Both the position numbers and the translations under genes were made by a program. Shown one piece after another: positions 58,329 to 64,000 of a stretch of DNA of 64,000 bases; positions within the stretch are counted from its first letter, which is position 1, and the number at the start of each line of letters is the position of its first letter. The stretch is from Adiantum capillus-veneris. Its lineage: Eukaryota > Streptophyta > Polypodiopsida > Polypodiales > Pteridaceae. Under the pieces are notes generated by a model. That model worked only from the letters and a program-made list of their open reading frames with translations. It was not told where the DNA came from and did not search any database. Location: the NCBI GenBank assembly GCA_014529385.2, contig CM043944.1:74055384-74119383 (forward strand), read 5' to 3'.

Positions 58329-58388
58329 TTCTCTCTCTATTTCTCTATTTTCCTCTTTCTCACTTTCTCTCTCTCTCTCTCTACTTCC

Positions 58389-58436
<48 letters not shown>
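58074..58436. repeat. CT/AT compound microsatellite
   Basis: (CT)n at 58074-58128, (AT)n of about 63 nt at 58180-58242, then interrupted CT/TCTA runs to 58436. Pure simple sequence with no gene. Confidence 0.95.
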
Positions 58437-58438
<2 letters not shown>

Positions 58439-59420
58439 AATTTCCTACACATACATTTCTCTCACTAGCACAAAAACCACCTCTAAAGGCTAATATAGTG
58501 CACACCATAGAGCCTAGACCAAGAGGCTTATAAGGTTACAAGATTTTGGATGGAAGTATCTCTTACATCAACCTCACCCCCCAATTTTTTAATAAAAAAA
58601 GACTCCACTACCACCACTCCACCCCTCCCTAACCGTGCCTTTGGGCTTCCGTCTCTTTGTTTTTGAGGTTGCACCCTTCTTTCTCTCTAGCCTATAAATA
58701 TAGATTCTTGGTTGTCCATTTTTAGGTGACATTTTTTTCACAAACAAGTTGTCAAAAAAGAGAAATCTCACCACATTCTCTCACCACTCTGCTCAAATGG
58801 AATCTTCGTCTCAGGTTTGTAGCTTATCCTTGCTTTTGATTGTTCTTTTTTAGCTTGACATCTATGACATGTAGGATTATCCTATGACACGTGCCTTCCA
58901 CCATTTTTTACTAACATTTTTATGTTTGTTTTGATGGTGATGGTGATGGTGATAGGTAACAGGGTCTTCCTTTGGCTAAAACATTGCAATCTAGCTCAAG
59001 CTACCAAGTTTAAGCTTTTCTCTCTCTCCATTGTTTGTAAACAAGCATTTTTTCATTATAATGGCTTCCAATAAGATTATTTTTGAGCTTTCCTGACCAG
59101 TGTGTTTTAATGGTAAAAGTGGGGTCTTCATTTTGTAATTCCTAGTAACCTACTCTCTCTCTAGTGATCAGAGTAGCCCTTCACTAGCCCACTAGCTAGT
59201 AATTTTATTCTATTTTTGTTTTTTTAAACAAAAGGGCTACCTCTAATCTGTAAGGACATATCTCTTTTCTTTCTCACACCTTAAATGCCCTATACTCTCC
59301 TTTTGGTGTCATAGATTCCACTTTCACCTACACCTACCCTTTACTCAGATTTTGGCCGGTTACAAAGAACCTCACCTTCTTTTTGGTACACCCCTTTGAT
59401 GAGAACCTTTTTAACTTTAA
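58437..59420. other. AT-rich non-coding stretch
   Basis: No coding frame of substance or recognisable repeat pair is seen. There is a TATA-like cctataaatatag at 58690 followed by an ATG at 58798 (MESSSQVCSL...) that soon meets a stop, so a promoter and a short first exon are conceivable but unsupported. Confidence 0.4.
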
Positions 59421-60739
59421 CACTAGGTTGGTAACCTAACAGGACATAAAAGTGTCCTTTGAGGGTTTTGAAAAAAACCTCCAAAACCATAGTAGATCCA
59501 CTCATTTTGTAAAATCCTTTCATGAGGTTATAGTCAAGGCCTACTACACATGTAAAAAATAAGAAACTTGTAAAATTTCTCATCTTTTGGTCACACCAAG
59601 CCTCCAAAGTTGATGGACCAATACATTTTCATCAAAACAATCATTTCTTACGTTTTGTTGCATAAAAATAAGATTAGGGATTTTTGTAGGACTTGAGATA
59701 AACTCCCTAGTTAACTTCAATGGGTTGGTGATCAGAACATATGATTGCTTCTCACTCACTATTTTTTGTTTTGCCAAAAGAAATAGGTACAAAAAAGTTG
59801 ATTTTTTACCATTCTGCAAACCTATCATCAAAGTTTATATAGCCACACTCAATACAAATAATATATACATGTTTTCTTAGTTCCCTATTGTCCTTTAGGT
59901 TCATAAGGAGCCATGGAGCATGTCAAAAGAATAATACATCTCTTACCAAGGGGAATCTTGGGGACAAAGATGAAGTGCTAAATAGAGCAAACATGAAAAA
60001 ACTGGGTTCAACATTATGAGTTGTAGAATCCCATAGAAACTATTCAATATCTATCCAAATTTGATTCTTATGACTAGATATGGTTACTACCTACAAAATG
60101 CATGTAGTTGTCACAAGAAACTAACAATATTGAAAAAGCTATACTTGATATACTAGAATGTTTCGTTTTCTTCTATAATTGAAAAAATCAACCATCGTTG
60201 TCTAATATGAAAAATACGGTATTAGGTACCCCAAAACTCAAGGAATATTAGCTTTATGTTACAATATGCGACATAGAAAATCAAAACTGCATTTGGATAT
60301 CATGAAAGTCACCAAAAAAATCATAGAAGAGTTAAAATTGGCTAAAAAACAGGATTTGACATTTTTTGTAATTTGGTCATAACTTACAACTTTAACATTT
60401 ATTTCTCCCTAGAAGCATTAGGACATGTTGAGGACTACTAAAGATATTTCTCTAGCATTATAGACCTCACAAACATGAATTCTAGAGTGGTATAGTTGCA
60501 AAAAGTTGAAAAAAGCCAAAAACAGGACCCGTTTTTTCACACGGTTCAGGTTGTGAAATGTTGTGCAAGGACAAGGTTGAAGATGGAATTGATATTCCAA
60601 AAAAATGTCGAGTTTTTTCAGCTCATGAGACAACTTTCTAGACCGATAGCACCTCAAAATCCATTTTGAAACTCTTGACATAATTCAACGAAAATGGTCA
60701 CTTAACGGGACATAAAAGTGTCCCATTACCAACCTAGTG
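59421..60739. mobile_element. TTAA-flanked 1.3-kb element with 14-bp inverted ends
   Basis: The left end reads CACTAGGTTGGTAA and the right end TTACCAACCTAGTG, perfect 14-bp inverted repeats, and each is bordered by TTAA (59417-59420 and 60740-60743). Just inside, both ends carry ggacataaaagtgtcc, itself an imperfect palindrome. The interior is AT-rich and encodes nothing recognisable. The TTAA duplication suggests a non-autonomous piggyBac-like element. The CACTA start is then a coincidence, because a CACTA element would show a 3-bp direct duplication, which is not seen. Confidence 0.62.
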
Positions 60740-61356
60740 TTAAAAGCTGGGTTCCACACACAAGTGTTTGAATAATTATCTCAGTTTGGTTTTTTGGCTT
60801 TTGGACACACCTCCTTTAACTTCCCTGGACAGTGGGGTACCTCTCATATTTTCACTTTACAGTTGTGGCTTGTCTCTATCTCCCTCCCAAGGCATAGAAA
60901 GCCAAAAAAATTTCATGTACGCTCTGTAGCCATAACCATGGTCTGCTACACTCGTGTAATGCGTGCCACTTCCTTCCCCCGTCTAAATCTCCTACTGCCC
61001 GCACACAGATCGGCCGCTCCCTGCTTACCTGTGCTATAATAGGAATATTAATTGCCGTCTTCTTCACCTACAACGCCATGGAGAGCTACTGACTCTCTAC
61101 CTCTATGACCTCGCCTGCACCTCTCGAGTCTCCACGAAAAATGGCCAGCGCTCAGCAGGGCCTGTCGTTGTGGCTCATGGGAATGGGTGTAGGCGAAGGC
61201 TGAACCATTTCTTTAGGTTTGTTGTCTAATGTGGAAAGTAAAGGGAGTTTGATGATACAATAGGAGTCGTCTTCTGCAGTTTCTTCTTCAATGGCATCAA
61301 TTCCTCCAGCATCTTGGTGGACTCGCCAGATCTGTGGAGATGATGTACCGCCCATC
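60740..61356. other. spacer without supported gene
   Basis: Short open frames on both strands show no conserved motif. GC content is somewhat higher than in the preceding element. Confidence 0.4.
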
Positions 61357-61765
61357 TACTGCTTCTACTTTGCACAAGATTTTGGAATTTTTTAAATGCC
61401 TTAAAAGGCAATCTATAATGCTGGACTTCGTCTACAGAAGCAGCCGATCCTCACACAACATTTTTTTCAGCTTTGCCGATCCCAACAGCCCCTGTACTGG
61501 CATCTCTCACAACCTGCACAAGCTATACTGGCAGCCCCTGTACTGGCAACTCTCACCTGTCTACTGCTTCTACTCTACACAAGCTTTCCGACTTTTTGAA
61601 TGCCTTAAAAGGCATTCTATGCTGCTAGACTTCATCTATAGGAGCACCCGATCCACACACATCATTTTTTTCTGCTTTGCCGTTTCCAACAGCCCCTATT
61701 CTGGCAACTCTCACAACCTCTTCCCCTTTTTGGATCTACCCACAGATGTATCTTTCCCCCTTTCT
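61357..61765. repeat. 204-bp tandem duplication
   Basis: The block starting ctactgcttctact is present at 61357 and again at 61561. It includes tgccttaaaaggca and agcccctgtactggca phrases. Because 204 is a multiple of three, a + strand frame stays open through both copies (61334-61849). That frame may be a remnant of the coding region that follows, but it has no recognised domain. Confidence 0.75.
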
Positions 61766-61900
61766 TTCCAAAACTTGTTGGCCAATAGATTCTCATGGGT
61801 CGAAACCTGGAAGAACACCCTGCTCTGGCTTGTTTACCCGCTGGGTTAACCTTCTTTCGTATCTGCATCCCTAAGGCCAGGAAAGCCATAACTATGGCGT

Positions 61901-61902
<2 letters not shown>

Positions 61903-61978
<76 letters not shown>
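61903..61978. repeat. (CT)38 microsatellite
   Basis: A pure CT run of about 76 nt between the tandem duplication and the coding-like region to the right. No function is implied. Confidence 0.95.
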
Positions 61979-61982
<4 letters not shown>

Positions 61983-62339
61983 ACGTTTATTTTTGCAATC
62001 ATGCTCTTTCCCCTTATTATGCATGGCGTCTCCGTTTCCTGCGAAGGGGCGGCAATTGACCTTTTAATCCTCTTAGACTCTTCATTTATTCCGCTGCATT
62101 TGTAAATTGCTGGCAGGGCTGAAACCGCGGAACCGCCAACGTCAAGGCGAGATTACATTGGTCCAGTCCCCGCCCAGTGGAAGCATCCACTCAGATAGCA
62201 TGACCCCTAATGCAATCAAGAAACCTTTTTTTAAATCTTTTTATGTATCTTTTGTACCTCTGCTGTATTTGCTGACTCAAAGTTTTATGAGCATTGGAAT
62301 CATCTAAATTCTTTTCCATGCCTTACAGCTAGCTGCGGC

Positions 62340-64000
62340 TTACTCAAGATGGGATGAGAGCCTTATGGCTCTAGGATACTCTGCACAAAATTTCTCCCCC
62401 TCTGTAATTGTCCAGGGTTTGCTCCTTTGCATTAGCGACCCTGTCTTTCACTCCACTCTGCTCGAACTTGATGGCGCCATCCCTTCTCAGTAGGATGAAG
62501 ATACCACAATCCTATCCACTCTTGACCTTCTCGCATGGGAAAAACCACCTGCTGTGATTACCCGCCTACGTGATTTGGCGGCAAATTTGCCCGCAATTAT
62601 TGACGCAGATGAGCATGAGCGGAAAGAGTAGCTCAAGCATGCACCAAATTTGATGCGACGATTCATGGAGAGTAATGGAAAGCGGCTGCAAAACGACCCA
62701 CTAACCCGACAACGAAAAAGACATTTACTTAATGGTTTTTTAGAGATCATCACAACACCTCCAACCGCTACAGGAAGCTCACTCTTACCTATGGATCTTG
62801 ACAAAGAGGACCAGATGCTTGCAAACAAAGACTTCACTATTGCCACACCGATCCCTTCATCTCGAGCCGGTTTTTGTGTAAAGCTCACCACGAAGCTTAG
62901 TCCTTCGGTAATTTTACTTTACTTGCTCCCCTCCCCGAGAATCTTCTCCATACTCTACTTAATGATCATGATAAGACTGCGATCAAGCAAGGTCTTATGC
63001 AGATTCTTGAGGGCAATAACTCCAACCTCTTTGAAAACACTATAATTGCCACCCCCTTCTCTATGTCATTTTTTGAACCACGCCGATATAATGCAACTTT
63101 TGGTTGCATGGTCGGGGTTAAGGGTGTCATCTCTACCACAAACTGAGATACTAATTATACTACACAAGTATGGAATGTGCAGCGACCTTTTCTTAAGTGC
63201 GGTTGCGAGCATATTAGACAAGGGGATCATTGCCGGGACAACAATGTTTTGTGGTTTGATCATGCTTTATGGTTGGTTCTCAATCAACTACCTCGCTTCT
63301 TCCCAGTCTCAAACAGTAAATGGTCTACTATTTCCTTTATGAGTTGGGTCACTAAAGAAGCCCAAGAAGTGATTAAAGCTCTCCTCCTCCATGTATTCTA
63401 CAGGCAAAAGCTAAAAGATGATATCACTCATTCTATTTTGTTTAGCCACAAAGCACCTTCTTGCAGTTCATCCTCGAAAGTGGATACTTTTGTGAATGTG
63501 GAAGATGCTCCAATTTTGAAGGCATCCCATGATACTCGTCCGGCCAAAAAAGTGCATGGAGAAGGGAATCAAACCGCACGCGGAAGAGGAAGGAACTTCC
63601 GCTCTCAACGCTCAAATACCTCTACTACACCTCCAAGATGGAAGACAGCCTCACCAGCCAACTCCACCGCTAGTAGCCACACCCCTCAAAACCCCACCCC
63701 CACTTTCCCACCATTCTTTGCACAAGCTTCTGCCCCACCTCCCATCCCAACTCCAAAAACCAAAACCGCCTTCACCCAGGCATGCGTAACTAGTGCTAAA
63801 TCCCTCCTTTATGATTGATGTAGGTTTCCAAAGATGTGCATGGACGCTTTCGGTTTATCCCCAAGAGCAAGGCGAAGGGAACCTTTGTACCCCTTCATTC
63901 TGTCAACCCCTTGCTTGATATCAAAAATCTCACCTCTTTCTTTAGATTGTTTATCTTCGAGCTTGACATTTCCATCACTCCCCTATGGGATGAATGCATT
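62340..64000 (+). pseudogene. unrecognised coding region running off the window end
   Basis: Protein-like + strand frames follow each other with stops and shifts. They read AAAYSRWDESLMALGYSAQ; LLAWEKPPAVITRLRDLAAN; RRFMESNGKRLQNDPLTRQR and FTIATPIPSSRAGF; after a stop LLAPLPENLLHTLLNDHD and LFENTIIATPFSMSFFEP; then WFDHALWLVLNQLPRFF and WVTKEAQEVIKALLLHVFYRQ. The best uninterrupted part is 63177-63818. It ends in a basic and Pro/Thr-rich tail (ARGRGRNFRSQR). After a possible acceptor (gattgatgtag) at 63824 the frame RFRFIPKSKAKGTFVPLH continues to the edge. The shape (helical domain, then an RGR-rich basic tail) would suit a nucleic-acid-binding, gag/ORF1-like protein. That is only a suggestion. 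Confidence 0.4.

Noticed and set aside
58021-58440. Ser-Leu repeat ORF of 139 codons
   Set aside because: Translation of CT and AT microsatellites.
59421-59434. CACTA transposon end next to the CACTA transposase
   Set aside because: The CACTAGG ends at 59421 and 60739 enclose no part of the TNP2 gene and are bordered by TTAA, not by a 3-bp direct duplication.

Overview
The window reads as nuclear DNA of a land plant, most likely a seed-free vascular plant such as a fern. The reasons are the plant Ty3/gypsy polyproteins with Tat/Athila-type reverse transcriptase and a second RNase H, a CACTA/TNP2 transposase with DUF4218, a copia fragment, short GT-AG introns of 77-95 nt, and an almost complete lack of intact host genes. 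The fern assignment is inference. I found no convincing tRNA, rRNA, CRISPR or bacterial-type feature. Nearly everything is transposon, much of it nested and broken.

Layout. 1-598: an acidic repeat ORF and an intron-like AGTAC-rich repeat. 599-11840: complete Ty3/gypsy element E1 (+ strand, LTRs of about 2.67 kb, 4-bp target duplication GTAT). 11841-12836: an FCP1/NIF-like phosphatase pseudogene. 12837-14423: low-complexity DNA. 14424-21733: a decayed, spliced transposase-like gene on the - strand. Its introns hold AGTACC repeat arrays and a piece of another gypsy element, and one of its exons is split by a non-autonomous LTR element (19198-21696, target duplication ACAGG). 21745-33256: gypsy element EB (- strand; LTR, primer site, long leader with a 22-bp palindrome about every 285 bp, decayed gag). 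Its leader is split at the centre of one palindrome by gypsy element E2 (25851-31587, target duplication ACGC), which carries only gag and protease. 33339-37737: unrecognised - strand coding remnants, microsatellites and a copia fragment. 38884-40903: truncated gypsy pol EC (- strand). 41257-44899: two convergent spliced genes that overlap at their 3' ends, probably one unclassified transposon. 44930-54600: gypsy element ED (- strand) with a long extra ORF after pol and a copia-type solo LTR inserted between protease and RT. 54601-57335: an exon paralogous to the 44.8-kb gene, then a decayed CACTA transposase. 57336-64000: long CT/AT microsatellites, a 1.3-kb element flanked by TTAA, a 204-bp tandem duplication and an unrecognised coding region running off the end.

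How the parts relate. E1 and E2 share primer-site sequence, gag and protease style, 4-bp target duplications and, most strikingly, a roughly 70-codon ORF just upstream of gag. E1 has two tandem copies and E2 has one. E1 would supply the full enzyme set, but its RT has lost the catalytic Asp-Asp. E2 lacks RT and integrase altogether and would need enzymes supplied in trans. The best candidates for undescribed biology are the pre-gag small ORF, the palindrome-bearing leaders and the two-gene convergent transposon at 41.3-44.9 kb.
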